Shown piece after piece: positions 24,780 to 37,400 of a DNA stretch of 64,000 nucleotides; position 1 is the stretch's first letter; each line of letters starts with the position of its first letter. Both the position numbers and the translations under genes were made by a program. The DNA lies in the NCBI GenBank assembly GCA_028386065.3, contig JAKUCV010007402.1:21182-85181 (forward strand), given 5' to 3'. Source of the DNA: Turnera subulata. Its lineage: Eukaryota; Streptophyta; Magnoliopsida; Malpighiales; Passifloraceae. The notes beneath the pieces were generated by a model that saw nothing but the letters and a program-made list of their open reading frames with translations, was not told where the DNA came from and did not search any database.

Positions 24780-25872
24780 AAGCTTGCACCGTCTGAACAG
24801 GTGCCGTACCTCCAAATCTTCCCAACTTGGGACAAGCATAACGGTAGTGCCCGACTTCGTTACACTCATAGCGCCTCACCTAAGACAGAGGAGGTCTCGG
24901 GCGAGCATTCCAAGATGAAGTCCCTCCAGACTGAGTCCAAGAATTGCCTCGGTTGTTGTAGTTGTTGTTGTTCCATCCATGTCCCTGCCTAGCTGGCATG
25001 AACCGGCTCTGTCCATATCCTGACCAGTTCGCTGGTGTCTGGAACCTCTTGTTCTGTCCCCCAGAACTCTGTACAGCATGCCTCTTACGGATCTCTTGTT
25101 GCTCTCTCTCATTACCCAGCCAGATAATCTCGGCTCTCAGGGCATCTGTCAGCATGTCTTGGTAAGTCTCATAGACCTTACACCCCATGACTGTTTGGAT
25201 GCCAGAACGAAGACCATCCCAGAAACGTTTACATCTGGCCTCCGGAGTAGCTACAAACTCACTGGCATAGATGGACAGGCGGTTGAACTTGATCTCATAA
25301 TCATTGGCTGTCTGTTCTGGTCCCTGTTGCAGTCCCAGAAACTTTCGTCTCAGCTGGTCCTGGTACGCCTCAGAAACAAACTTCCTTCGGAACATCTCCA
25401 TGAACTGGTTCCATGGGATAGTGATAGGTGTCGACAGGTCCCTGGTGGTAGACTCCCACCAATCAACGGCATCTCCTCGGAACATGGCAGCGGCATATCT
25501 GGCCCACTTGTCATTCCTACATGTCAACTTCAGCATAACCCTGTTCTTTTGTCTGAGCCACTGATCAGCATCCTGTGGTGTAGTGACACCGGTAAAAATT
25601 TCTGCCCCAAGCTTCTCCAGCTTCATATACACTGGATCCTCGACTGGTCCCTGGTTTTCCTGTTCCCGAGCTCCCATAGCATCGATACGTGCATCCTTGG
25701 CTTCTTGCCTTCGCAGAATCTGAGTTACCACATTTAACATCTGCGTAGGGTCTCCCAAAGGAATATTCGGAAGGTGTTCCGGACCTCCTGCAACTTCCTG
25801 CGGTTGATCCACTGATACCTGATCGTCATCTAGGTGACCTCTAACATGCTGATTCCCTCCAACCGGATCCAT
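24780..25872 (-). pseudogene. Gypsy 1 gag
   Basis: Open from ATG 25872 to a stop at about 24880. Contains the retrotransposon gag domain (MFRRKFVSEAYQDQLRRKF; LQQGPEQTANDYEIKFNRL) and an RQGHGWNNNNYNN basic/Asn-rich region. The CCHC knuckle just beyond the stop reads R-YECNEVGHYRYACPK: the first cysteine is replaced by arginine (gypsy 2 keeps it). Confidence 0.9.
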
Positions 25873-25984
25873 TCGTACCTATATGAGAGTATATATGTAT
25901 GCATGTCATATCATGTCGTGACAAATCTTATGCACAAACAAACAATCATGCAGTCACAGTTATGTCCCTAATGACCTACTGCCT

Positions 25985-25996
25985 ACTCCGCTACCA
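25985..25996 (-). other. Gypsy 1 tRNA primer-binding site
   Basis: Minus strand TGGTAGCGGAGT, three bases after the 5' LTR terminus (CTTCA). Same variant core as in the other LTR elements of the window. Confidence 0.8.
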
Positions 25997-25999
25997 AAA

Positions 26000-28665
26000 T
26001 GAAGTGCCCCGATCCGTATTTACCGAACACAGTAAACACGTGGCGAAACTATTCTTATTGATAGGGAATACAATACAACTCACAGGTATTTTACAACAGC
26101 AATCCATATAATACATTCGTCACCCACACTCGGGGACCATTATTCAGCAGTACACGGCTCAGATTATATAACAGCAACAGAGAAAAGAGCAAGCAATCAC
26201 AACAGCGGAATTATAATACAGCAACATATGCAATAGAACAGCAGCGGAAGACTCTATGCACATGCAGCGGGGTATGGATCCGGAGTCAGGTGGAGAAGAA
26301 AGCAGCAGCCATCGAATGTCGTACCTGAACTACGAAGCAACTAAACCTACGGGATGAAACCCCGCAGGCGAGGGGTGAGTCCGAAGTGCTCACCGACGAA
26401 GGATAAACAGAGATATGTAATCAACCATAATACTTTCGAAGTAAACACAAACAATCACAACCCAAAGATTCTACTAACTACAATTGAGCCAAGACCAAAA
26501 GAATGTTTATTATAATTATTATTACCAATTTTATCTTCCGAGCCCCGTCACTGGACAAGCTAGGGTCGTACCTGGTTATTAACTAATTCTGGATGCCAGG
26601 CCAAAACACAATCCGGGATCAACATCCCAATCACAACCAATCCGGGATCAACATCCCAATATCAACAAATCCGGGATCAACATCCCAATAACAACATCAT
26701 CCGGGATCAACATCTCCAACAACCAAACCAAACCGGCCATGACACCACAGAACTAGCCTCTAACTATCTAGTCGTACCACTACTTTTCACGTGACAATTA
26801 TAAAATCGTCTCAAATTCAGTCCAATTCCATTACTCTTTCTTCAATTATCCAATTTTCTATTACCTCAGATTAATCCACAGACTCATCCAATCAACAATC
26901 TCATATTACTATTTATTCACAATTAACTGTTCAACATTAATCACATCACAGATCTCACAAAATCAATAACACAGCTAACCAACAACAGCAACAATATCAT
27001 AGCAGTCAAGCAGCCAACAATAATCATCTCAGCAGTTCAATCAAACAACAAATCATACACAGTATTACGGGCACATATCAAGGGTTATCCATCCTCACCT
27101 TAGCTGATTTTCAGTTATGGAATTGTCCAACAGACTCCCAGTCTGGTTCCTCAGGTATCTGCTCGTTATCAACCCCTATATCAACAAATAATATGCACAC
27201 ATAAAAGATATGCAAATGTCAAGCTACTACTGTATACCGAAAAGTAAATACTATCTCGTCTCGGTTACTGCCTCGGGTTAATTTTCTATTATCATCATAA
27301 TTCACCATTTATTTCCTGTGTCTATAATACTATACTTATACCTATACCCGGATACTATTCCGGTACAATACTTCTTGATAATACCCTGCCTATAATTATT
27401 TCCCTCAAAATAATTATTATAATATACTATATATTTTCCAAAATTATTTTCCTTCTTAACAATTATTTTATACCATATATATTTTTTTTCCAAATATTAT
27501 TTCCCAACATATTTTCCTGATTTATAATTTTTCCTGATTATAATCTTCTTTTTTTTTTTTAATTCTGGATCAGCCCAGAAGAAGTACTATTCCAACCCAA
27601 CCAATTAGCCCATATACCCAAGCCCATCATCACATTCAGCCCAGGTGGTCCTCCAAGTCAACCCGACCCAGCGCCTCGACCCGACGGTGTGATGGACTCG
27701 AGTTGTCGGGTCATCTTCAACCCAAGGACAACAGCTCACCTAGGCGGCAATGAGCGGCGCGGTCAAACGAGGTGCGAGACGACGACGACACAGGCGGCGC
27801 GAGGCGATGGCGAGGCGACGTGAGGAGCGACTGCAGGTGGTGCGTCTGCGACGATAGATGGGGATGGTCGGGTGGAGGGCGCGACGGGAAGAGACAGAGG
27901 GGAAGGCGCTGGCGGTGTGGAGGGCGCAACGGGAAGAGACAGAGGGGAAGGCACTGGCGGCGCGACCACGCGCGAGAGGAGATTAGGGGGCGATGGTGGT
28001 GTCGGCTCGAGTGGTGGCGACGAGCTGGTAGTGGTGGTGTTTCAATCGGTGGGGTAGGTGACAGCAGGTTCACGGGAAGAAAAGAAGAAGGAGAGGAGGA
28101 AAGTGGTGGTCCAAAACGACCACGTTTTGGTGGGTGTGTGTTGTGTCTTTGTTGTTTCTTTTTTTTTTTCTTTCTTTCTTTGCATGTTTCTAAGTGTATG
28201 TCAGAGATGGTTTTTGCTGGTGAAGCAAGGAAGAAATGACAGTTGTGGGTTGTAGGCAGGAGATGGTGCAGGGGAAAAGAGAAGAAAGCAGAGTTCACGG
28301 GCAAATACTGGTGTTTCACAGGTGGCACAGTCCACTCACAAGCTTCACAGTGGGTGGCGGCTGCCTCGTTGCTGTGCAGCTTGTGAGTCGTGTCCCGTCC
28401 GGACCAATGTACCCCCTTGACTTTATTTCTGGTCCGATAACTCGGGGTTAATCCTAACTTTTCTGAAGATTCCTGGACCCAAAAAATTCCAACTTGGTCC
28501 GGAAAATCCGCAGAAAAACCCCGAGCGTGGGACAGGGCTCGGTTTCGGAATCCGATGCATGAATTACCATAAATTAATTACCCAAGATTAATTTTAACGG
28601 TAAATTACGGTAAAATAAATTTCACGGTACCGGAAAAAAACGTAAAAATTACCCGGGCTGTTATA
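26000..28665 (-). repeat. Gypsy 1 5' LTR, shared with an upstream tandem copy
   Basis: 2666 bases against 2644 for the 3' LTR without the copia. Its right end (TATAACAGCCC on the minus strand, one change from TGTAACAGCCC) is followed not by host DNA but by the polypurine/pol end of another gypsy copy. It therefore serves as 5' LTR of one element and 3' LTR of the next. Confidence 0.9.
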
Positions 28666-29018
28666 GCCTACCCACCTTAAAAGAATTTCGTCCCCGAAAT
28701 TCACTCCGATGCTGCAAACAGGTGCGGATACTGAGAACGCATGGCTCCTCAACTTCCCACGTAGACTCGTACGCAGAGTGCTTACTCCACTTGACCTTTA
28801 CCATAGGAATGACTCGGTTCCTCAACTGTCTGACCTCTCGGGCAAGGATCTACTCTGACAACTCTGTATACGTAAAATCCTCTGCGACCTCAACATCTGT
28901 TGTAGTAACCACGTGACTCAGATCAGATCTGTACCTCCTCAACATGGAGACATGAAACACATTATGAATCCGGGACAACCCCTCTGGTAAGGATAATCTG
29001 TACGCCAAGGGTCCAACC
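28666..29018 (-). pseudogene. Truncated 3' end of a second gypsy pol
   Basis: Corresponds to 21206-21560: the polypurine stretch and chromodomain-like C-terminus in the same orientation, with small deletions. It ends abruptly at GTCCAACCCT, where repair filler and an unrelated-orientation LTR begin. Together with 9392-28665 it forms a tandem LTR-internal-LTR-internal array. Confidence 0.88.
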
Positions 29019-29034
29019 CTGGTAAGGATAATCT
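29019..29034. repeat. 16-bp filler repeat at a rearrangement junction
   Basis: CTGGTAAGGATAATCT here is an exact copy of 28984-28999, 35 bases to the left. It lies exactly between the end of the gypsy fragment and the start of the plus-strand LTR. Confidence 0.85.
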
Positions 29035-29506
29035 CACCGCTACCGCCCTTGTCCTTCCTCTTCCTTGCGACGGCACCGCCCGTGTTGCCTCGCCACTACC
29101 GACAGCTGCACCTCGACGCCGCGCTCGCACCACCCACGAAGCCCCTCTCTTCCGCGTCGCCTTCCACCCTCGTCGCGTCGCCGCTGCTGGACACACCAAC
29201 ACGATCCACGGTAGCCTCCCACGTGCACCTCCCTTCACCTCGTCTCGTGCCCCTATTGTCGCCGCTCGCCTCGATCCGCGCCCGCCGCCGCTGCAAGGTG
29301 AGCTGTGGGGATGGAGATGACGAACGGGTTGACCCGTTTGTGGCGGGTTCGACCCGGATTCGTCGGGGCTGACCGGTTGGGTTAGGGTTTGACTGTGGGC
29401 TTGGGCTTGGGCTGCTGACCTGGGCCTGCTACTTGGGTCTGCCTGGGCTGTAGCTTGACCTTGGTTGGACCTGTGCAGTGGGTTATACATGAGCCAGCCT
29501 GGTTTA

Positions 29507-29550
<44 letters not shown>

Positions 29551-31511
29551 CTGGAAACAAATAGTATTAAGGTTATTAAAACATATTTTCTGGAAAGATT
29601 ATATTTTGGAGTATATATATTTATGGTATATGACATAACTATTTTTGGAAAACTAAGATAGTTATAGTACGATTTATAAAAAAATATATACACCATGATA
29701 ATTTATTTTGAAAAAGGATATACGTACTATGAAATTTTGGAAAATATATAAGTTATCATTTTCTAAAAAAAAATATATATGATTTATAAATTATATAATT
29801 TCTGGAAAATAGAAAAAATAATTAATTTAACCTAGTATATGGTTATGTTTTAGAAAATAATTACCTAGACAAATTATTTTGGAAAATTAAAGAAATTATG
29901 TTATGGTTATTTTAATAATAATATGGTAAGTATGAGTTATGGTATTTTGGAAAATATATATATATGAAGTATATGAATATGTTTTACTGGAAAAAAAATA
30001 AAATGATATCACTAACATTATTTTGAGAAAATATAATTATAATATGAATTTCCTTTGAAAAATTATTATAAGAGTAAATAATTTTAGAAAAGGGGTATAC
30101 ATACTATGAAAATGATTTGGAAATAAATATGGTATTGTATACCATGGGGAATATTTCACTAAGTATATACAGTAATACCTTTTTTAAAAAAATAATAAAT
30201 AATAATATTTGGTAATTATATATATTGGCAAGTATAATAATTTTATGGAGATAATGACGTATAACCAAGGGGGGTTTAATTTACAATTTATGGCATCAAG
30301 GCATACCGATTATGTGCATTTATGTGAACATGTTGTTTTGTTGTATAGGTTTTGATATCGGGCAGTTTCCGAGGAGCCGACTTTGGACCGGTCATTGTCT
30401 TCAGAGTTGAGTAATCGGCTAAGGTGAGGATGGATTTCCTTTGATATGTGCCTATATTACTCGGTTGTTGTGTTAGATGATTGTTGCACTATTGATTGTT
30501 ACATTTGTTGTGGTTTGATTCGGGATGTTTATCCCAGTGCCTTGATTGCTTTTGGGATGTTTATCCCCATGATTTGATTTTGGGATGTTTATCCCCGTGT
30601 ATTGAGTTTTGGGAAGTTTATCCCTGTGTCTTTTTGGTATAAAGAATAAAGGATTAATTAATAAAATGTGATAAGGATGTCGATCCTTGGTTTTGGATTG
30701 GGATATCTATCCCGGTGTTTTGGTTAGGGATGTTGATCCCTGAGATTTGGTTTTGGATGATGATGATATAATTGTCACGTGGTAAGTAGAGGTACGGCCG
30801 GATGGTTAGAGGCTGTTTTGTGGTGGCCATGATCTGGGTTACTTGTGATGGGCATGTTGATGCCGGTTTGATTGGGATGTTGATCCCTGAGATTTGATAT
30901 TGGGATGTTGATCCCGGGTTCTTTTTGATCTGGCACCAGGAACAGGTTGAGAGCCTGGTACGACCCTAGCTTATCCGTGACGGGGCCCGAAAAGATAAAA
31001 TTAGAAATTGGATTTTGTTTAAGTCTTTTTGGTCTTAGACCAGTTTTGGGTCAAGTCTTTGGATTGGTATATTTTGTCTGTTATGCTTGTTTTCGACCTT
31101 GAGTATTTTATAGTGTTGCATATTGATTGTCTATCCATGGTTGGTGGGCACTTCGGACTCACCCCTCACCTGCGGGCTTTCATCCCGTAGGTTGAGTTAT
31201 TTGTGGTTCAGGTATGATGCATTCCAGACAGGCTGCAGCGTTATCCCTCGGACAGGACTCGGATACATAAGCTGCATCATGTGTCGCATACAGTGTCTTT
31301 GTGAGTTATTAAGTCTTCCGCTGTGCTGTTTATTGCTATTGTTGGGCCATTGGGCCGGTTGTGTTATTGTTGATGTTCCCGGGATTCGGGTGACTTGTTT
31401 ATGATGTTGGGCTGTTGGGCCAGATGTATATTTGTTATTTGCTGTTAAGCCGGTTTTCTGTTGTATACACTGTATGCGGTGCATTGTTGAGTCGGGGTAT
31501 TACTGTTCTAG
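29035..31511 (+). repeat. Older, 5'-truncated gypsy-type LTR, plus strand (left part)
   Basis: Related to the gypsy 2 LTR but clearly diverged. Shared landmarks: GC-rich start, AATCGGCTAAGGTGAGGATGG, GGGATGTT(T/G)ATCCC repeats, GACGGGGCCCG, CACTTCGGACTCACCCCTC. About 550 bases of its start are missing at the 29035 junction. It is split at 31511 by gypsy 2 and its last 43 bases are at 41916-41958. Nine or so GGGAT...ATCCC repeats lie at about 30520-30920. The frame at 28939-29490 is chance GC-rich sequence. Confidence 0.82.
29510..29547. repeat. (AT)n microsatellite
   Basis: About 19 AT dinucleotides within the older LTR. Confidence 0.95.
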
Positions 31512-34308
31512 TGTAACAGCCCGGGTAATTTTTTTACGTTTTTACCGGTACCGTAATAATTTATTTTACCGTAACTTACCATTAAAATTAATATTGGGTA
31601 ATTAATTTATGGTAATTTGTGCATCGGATTCCGAAACCGAGCCTTGTCCCACGCTCGGGATTTTTCTGCGGATTTTCCGGACCGAGTTGGAATTTTTCGG
31701 GTTCAGAAATCTTTAGAAAAGTCAGGATTAACCCCGAGTTATCGGGCCAGAAATTAAGTCAAGGGGGTACACTAGTTATTTTCTGGTCCGGACAGAACCC
31801 GTCTCACATGCTGCACAGTGTGGAGGCTGCTGCCGCCATTCACTGTGAAGCATGTGAATGGATTGTCTAGCCCGTGAAACGCCAGTGCATACCCGTGATT
31901 TTATTTCCTCCTTCTCCTGCATACCACCATCTTTTTCTTACCATTTTCTTTCCTCTGCCCAGCTCTTCCTCTGCAAACTTCATCTGCAACCTTCATTACC
32001 TGCAACAAAAAGGAAAAAAAAAAAACAACACACACACACCCAACAATAAACGCCACCGTTTCCCTTTCCCTCCTTCTTTTTTTTTTCTTCTTTCTTTCTT
32101 TCTCCACGCCGCCACCCATGAACCCGTTGCCACCAACCCACCCGAACCACCGCACCGAGACCACCTCATCGCCATCGCCACCCAACCCCTTCTCTTCCTC
32201 GCTCGCTACCGCGCAGCAGGGGCGAGACCGAAGCACGCCGCCCGAGCCGCTGCCACCTTTTCCGGTCTTCCTCACCACAGACCCGACGAGCAACCGACGG
32301 ACCCGCCTCCTCCCTTAGCTCGCCAATACCACAGCAGGGCGCGCCAACAGCCGCCGTCCCCGACGTCACACCCGCGCCTCATCCCTGCCGTCGCGATCTC
32401 CTCTTCGCCGCTCGTGCCGCCCGCTCGACGCCCTGCTTCTGTCGTGACCCGCGTCGCCGACCAGGAATGAGGGTGAGTAACCCGTTTCCTCAACGGGTCA
32501 GCTGATTGGTTGGAGCGGGCCTGACCTTAGTATGGGCCTAGGGCTCATGCCTTGGTCTGGGCTCTGTGCTTGGACCATGGGCTGGCCAAGTTGGGTGGAT
32601 GGTAGTACTTGGGCTTGGACTATTTGGGCCCAGTCCGATTATTATAAAAAAAGAGAGGAAGAAATATTCTGGAACAATAATAAAAAAATATAAATAGATA
32701 TAATTCTGGGAATATAAATAATTTGTATTTTGGGGAAAAATATAAATGAGATAAATAATAATAGAGTAATTAATTGGAGGAGATAATCATGAAAAAAAGA
32801 ATAATAATAAAAATAGTAATTGATAATTTTGGAAAGTACATACTCGTAGAAATAAATATGAAAAGGGTATTACTAAAGTAGGTATTGTACTAGAATAGTA
32901 TCCGGGTATAGATATAAGTATAGTATTATTTTAGACACCTAGAAATAAATGGTGAATGATGATGATGATAGAAAATAACCCGGGGAGTAACCGGGACGAG
33001 TCCGTATTTAATTTCCGGTATATAGTAGTAGCATGACATTGCATATCATTTATGTGTGCATATTATTTGTTTGATATAGGAGTTGATAACAAGCAGATAC
33101 CTGAGGAACCGGACTTGGAGTTTGTGGGGCATTTCCAAACTTGATAATCGGCTAAGGTGAGGATGGATAACCTTGGATATGTGCCTGTAATACTGTGTTT
33201 GATTTTGTTGTTTGATTGAACTGCTGAATCGATTATTGGTTGTTATATGATTGCTATGGAAATTATTGATGATTATTGTTTGCTATTTAATTGCTGTGGA
33301 TTTGCCATGATGTTGCTGGAATGTGTTGTTGGATTGTGGTATTTTGAGTAACCATTGAGCTGTTATTTGTGAGTAATTAGTGATGTGAAATTGTTGGCTG
33401 GTTGAGCCTGAGGATTAATCTGAGATAATAAAAAATTGAGTAATTGATGATAGAGTAATGGAATTGGAATTGAATTTGAGTTGAGGATATAAAAGTCACG
33501 TGGAAAGTAGTGGTACGACTAGATGGTTAGAGACTAGTTCTGTGGTGTCATGGCCGGTTTGGTTGGTGGGGATGTTGATCCCAAATTTGTGATAATGGGA
33601 TGTTGATCCCGGATTGTTGGTATTGGGATGTTGATCCCGGATTGTTGGTATTGGGATGTTGATCCCGGATTGTGATTTGGCCTGGCATCCAGAATTAGTT
33701 AATAACCAGGTATGACCCTAGCTTGTCCAGTGACGGGGCCCGGAAGATAAAATTGGTAATAAAAATAATTAAGCATTCTTTTGGTCTTGGCATAGTTGTT
33801 ATGGTAGTTTTTTTGTGTTGTGAATGTTTGTGCTTACTGTTGAGATTGTTGTGCTTACTTTGAAAGTATTACGGTTGAATATATATCTCTGTTTATCCTT
33901 CGTCGGTGAGCACTTCGGACTCACCCCTCGCCTGCGGGGTTTCATCCCGTAGGTTTGGTTGCTTCGTAGTTCAGGTACGACGTACGATGGCTGCTGCTTT
34001 CTTCTCCACCTGACTCCGGATCCATACCTCCGCTGCATCTGCATCTAAGTCTTCCGCTGCTGTGTCGTATATGTTGCTATGTTGCTGCTATCCTTTATTG
34101 CTTGGGTGTTGTCTATTGAGTTATGTTGCTGTTAATATGAGTGGATTGAATAATGGTCCCCGAGTATGGGTGACAACTGTAACATGGTGTGCTGTTGTAT
34201 TTGGATATTATGTGTAGTATTTTACTGCGATGTACTGCCTGATCTGTTAATAAGAATAGTTTCGGTACGTGTTTACTGTGTATGGTAAATACGGGTCGGG
34301 GCATTTCA
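31512..34308 (+). repeat. Gypsy 2 5' LTR
   Basis: 2797 bases. Has four GGGATGTTGATCCC copies at about 33573-33665, one fewer than the 3' LTR. Confidence 0.95.
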
Positions 34309-34311
34309 GTT

Positions 34312-34323
34312 TGGTAGCGGAGC
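34312..34323 (+). other. Gypsy 2 tRNA primer-binding site
   Basis: TGGTAGCGGAGC, three bases after the LTR terminus. Differs at two positions from the usual plant initiator-Met site TGGTATCAGAGC. Confidence 0.8.
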
Positions 34324-34435
34324 AGGCAGTAGGTCATTAGGGACATAACTGTGGTTGCATGATTGTTTATTTGTGCATAAGATTTGTCACGGCATGATAT
34401 GACATGCATTCATATACATTCTCATATAGGTACGA

Positions 34436-37400
34436 ATGGATCCGGTTGGAGGGAATCAGCATGCTGGAGGTCACTTAGATGATGATCAGGTATCGGTGGA
34501 TCAACCGCAGTAAGTTGCGGGAGGTCCGAAACACCTTTCGAATATTCCTTTGAGAGACCCTACGCAGATGCTGAATGTGGTAAATCAGATTCTGCGAAGG
34601 CAAGAAGCCAGGGATGCATGTATTGATGCTATGGGAGCCCGGGAACAGGAAAATCAGGGGCCAGTTGAGGATCCAGTATATATGAAGCTGGAGAAGCTTG
34701 GGACAGAGATCTTCACCGGTGTCACTACACCACAAGATGCTGATCGATGGCTCAGACAGATAAACAGGGTTATGCTGAAGCTGACATGCAGGGATGACAG
34801 GTGGGCCAGATATGCCGCTGCCATATTCCAAGGAGATGCTGTTGATTGGTGGGTGTCTACCTCCAAGTACATGCCGACACTTGTCACTATGCCGTGGACC
34901 CAGTTCATGGAGATGTTCCGAAGGAAGTTTGTTTCTGAGGCATACCAGGACCAGCTGAGACGGGAGTTTCTGGGACTACAACAGGGACCGGATCAGACGA
35001 TCAACGATTGTGAGATCAAGTTCAACCGCCTGTCCATCTATTCCAGTGAGTTTGTGGCTACCCCGGAGGCCAGATGTAAACGTTTCTGGGATGGTCTTCG
35101 ATCTGGCATCCAGACAGTTATAGGGTGCAAGGTCTGTGAGACTTACCAGGACATGCTGACAGATGTCCTGAGAGCTGAGATTATTTGGCTGGGTAATGAG
35201 AGAGAGCAGCAGGAGATCCGTAAGAGGCATACTGCACAGAGTTCTGGGGGACAGAACAAGAGGTTCCAGACACCAGCGAACCGGTCAAGATATGGACGGA
35301 GCTGGTTCATACCAGAGAGTCAGGGACGTGGATGGAACAACAACTACAACAACTGAGGCAGTTCTTGGACTCAGTCCGGAGGGACTTCATCTTGGAGTGC
35401 TCGCCCGAGACCTCCTTTATCTCAAGTAAGGTGCTACGAGTGTAACGAAGTTGGGCACTACCGTTATGCTTGTCCCAAGTTAGGAAGATCTGGAGGTTCG
35501 GCACCTGTTCAGACAGTGCAAGCTTCAGTTGCCAGTGTACCTAGTGGTTCTGGAGTTGGCCGAGGCCGAGGACGTGGAGCTGTTCCTGCTAGGACCCAGT
35601 CAGCCATGAACCAGAGTACAACAGTGCCGAGAGCATTTGTGATCACCGCTGATGAGGATCCAGAGATTGCTGATGTCATAGCAGGTACCTTTACAGTTTT
35701 TGGTAGTACTGCTTATACTTTGATAGACCCTAGTGCTACGCATTCGTTTATTGCTCAAAGCTTTGCAATACTACATAACTGTACGGGAGAGAGTTTAGCT
35801 TGTCCGATGAGGGTTAGGTTACCTGCGGGCATAGTGGTCAGGTTAACCCACGTATGTAGAGACGTTTCGTTTTCATACGATAGCGAGGTTTTTCTTGCAC
35901 GGTTGATTGTGATGAACATGGGAGGTTTTGATATCATCTTGGGGATGGATTGGTTGTCCAAGTACAGTGCTATGGTGAACTGTCGAACCAAGGAAGTGCT
36001 GTTGACTTCCGATGGTGGACATAAGATTTTGTTGACAGGTATTGGGAGAGCTGCTACTACATGTAGTATCTCTGCTAACCAGGATGTTGGGATGAAGTCG
36101 AAGGATCCAGATGCTTTGCTGACCCATGTCAAGGGAGAAGAAGTTCAGACTCTGGTTTTAGGGGACATCATAGTTGCGAGGGAGTTTCCAGATGTGTTTC
36201 TAGAGGATCTTCCAGGATTGCCGCCTGACAGGGAAGTTGAGTACACTATCGATTTGATGCTAGGAGTGACACCTATCTCGATGGCACCGACAGAACTACA
36301 AGAGTTGAAGAAACAGCTGGATGAACTACTTGAGAAGGGATTCATCAGACCTAGTACATCACCTTGGGGATCACCAGTCCTCTTTGTGAAGAAGAAAGAT
36401 GCCAGTTTGCAGATGTGTGTGGACTACCGATAGTTGAACAAGGTGACAGTGAAGAACAAGTACCCGCTTCCCAGGATTGATGACCTCTTTGATCAGCTGC
36501 AGAGAGCTACAGTGTTTTCTAAGATTGATCTTCGATTTGGCTACCATCAGGTCAAGATTGCAGAGAAGGACATACCGAAGACGGCCTTCCATACTCGGTA
36601 TGGGCATTTTGAGTTTACAGTGGTTCCTTTTGGTTTGACCAATGCACCTGCAGTTTTCATGTGCTTGATGCACTTGGTCCTGAACGAGTTCTTGGCCAAG
36701 TTCGTGGTAGTCTTCATCGACGACATTCTGATATACTCCAAGAGTAGGGAAGAACATGAGGAGCACCTAAGGGTAGTGCTACAGAGGCTGCGAGAGAAGG
36801 AGTTGTATGCTAAGTTCAGTAAGTGTGAGTTCTGGCTTGAAGAAGTTGCATTCTTTGGACATGTTGTATCCAGGGATGGGATTAAGGTTGACCCTGCTAA
36901 AGTGAAAGCTGTTCTAGAATGGGACCCGCCCAAGACAGTACCCGCAGTCAGAAGTTTTCTTGGCCTTGCAGGATATTACCGGAGATTCATTCAGGGTTTT
37001 TCCTTGATAGCCAGTCCCATGACCAAGCTATTGAGGAAAGATCAAGCCTTTGTATGGAGTGATGCCTGCCAGAAGAGTTTTGATGAACTGAAGAAGAAGT
37101 TGACGACAGCACCAGTTTTGACAGTACCTAAGCCCGGAGTGGAGTATGTGCTGTTTTGTGATGCTTCAGGTCTTGGTTTGGGAGCAGTTCTGATGCAAGA
37201 AGGCCGAGTGATTGCCTATGCTTCGAGACAGTTGAGACCACATGAGAAGAACTACCCGACACACAATCTAGAGATGGCTGCAGTGATCCTTGCTTTGAAG
37301 ATTTGGCGACATTATCTGTTTGGAGAGAGATGCTGGATCTTCACAGATCATAAGAGTCTCAAGTACATCATGACTCTGAAGGAATTTAACCTACGACAAT

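Larger units (their letters stand above)
9392..28665 (-). mobile_element. Ty3/gypsy LTR retrotransposon 1, split by a nested copia element
   Basis: Minus-strand element: 5' LTR 26000-28665, primer site 25985-25996, gag-pol 25872-21241, polypurine stretch next to 21206, 3' LTR 9392-9659 + 18830-21205. LTRs start TGTAACAGCCC (TGTAA in the 3' LTR, TATAA in the 5' LTR) and end CTTCA. The left flank is ATTAT; no matching right duplication exists, because the 5' LTR runs directly into the 3' end of another copy (28666-29018). Long LTRs (about 2.65 kb) and a chromodomain-like C-terminus suggest a chromovirus of the Tekay/Del kind; that lineage is an inference. The coding region has multiple stops and two compensating frameshifts. 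Confidence 0.93.

Noticed and set aside
31874..32493. Pro/Ser/Arg-rich open frames, repeated at 39450-40064
   Set aside because: Same GC-rich segment of gypsy 2 LTRs; present in both LTRs on both strands and not conserved as protein.
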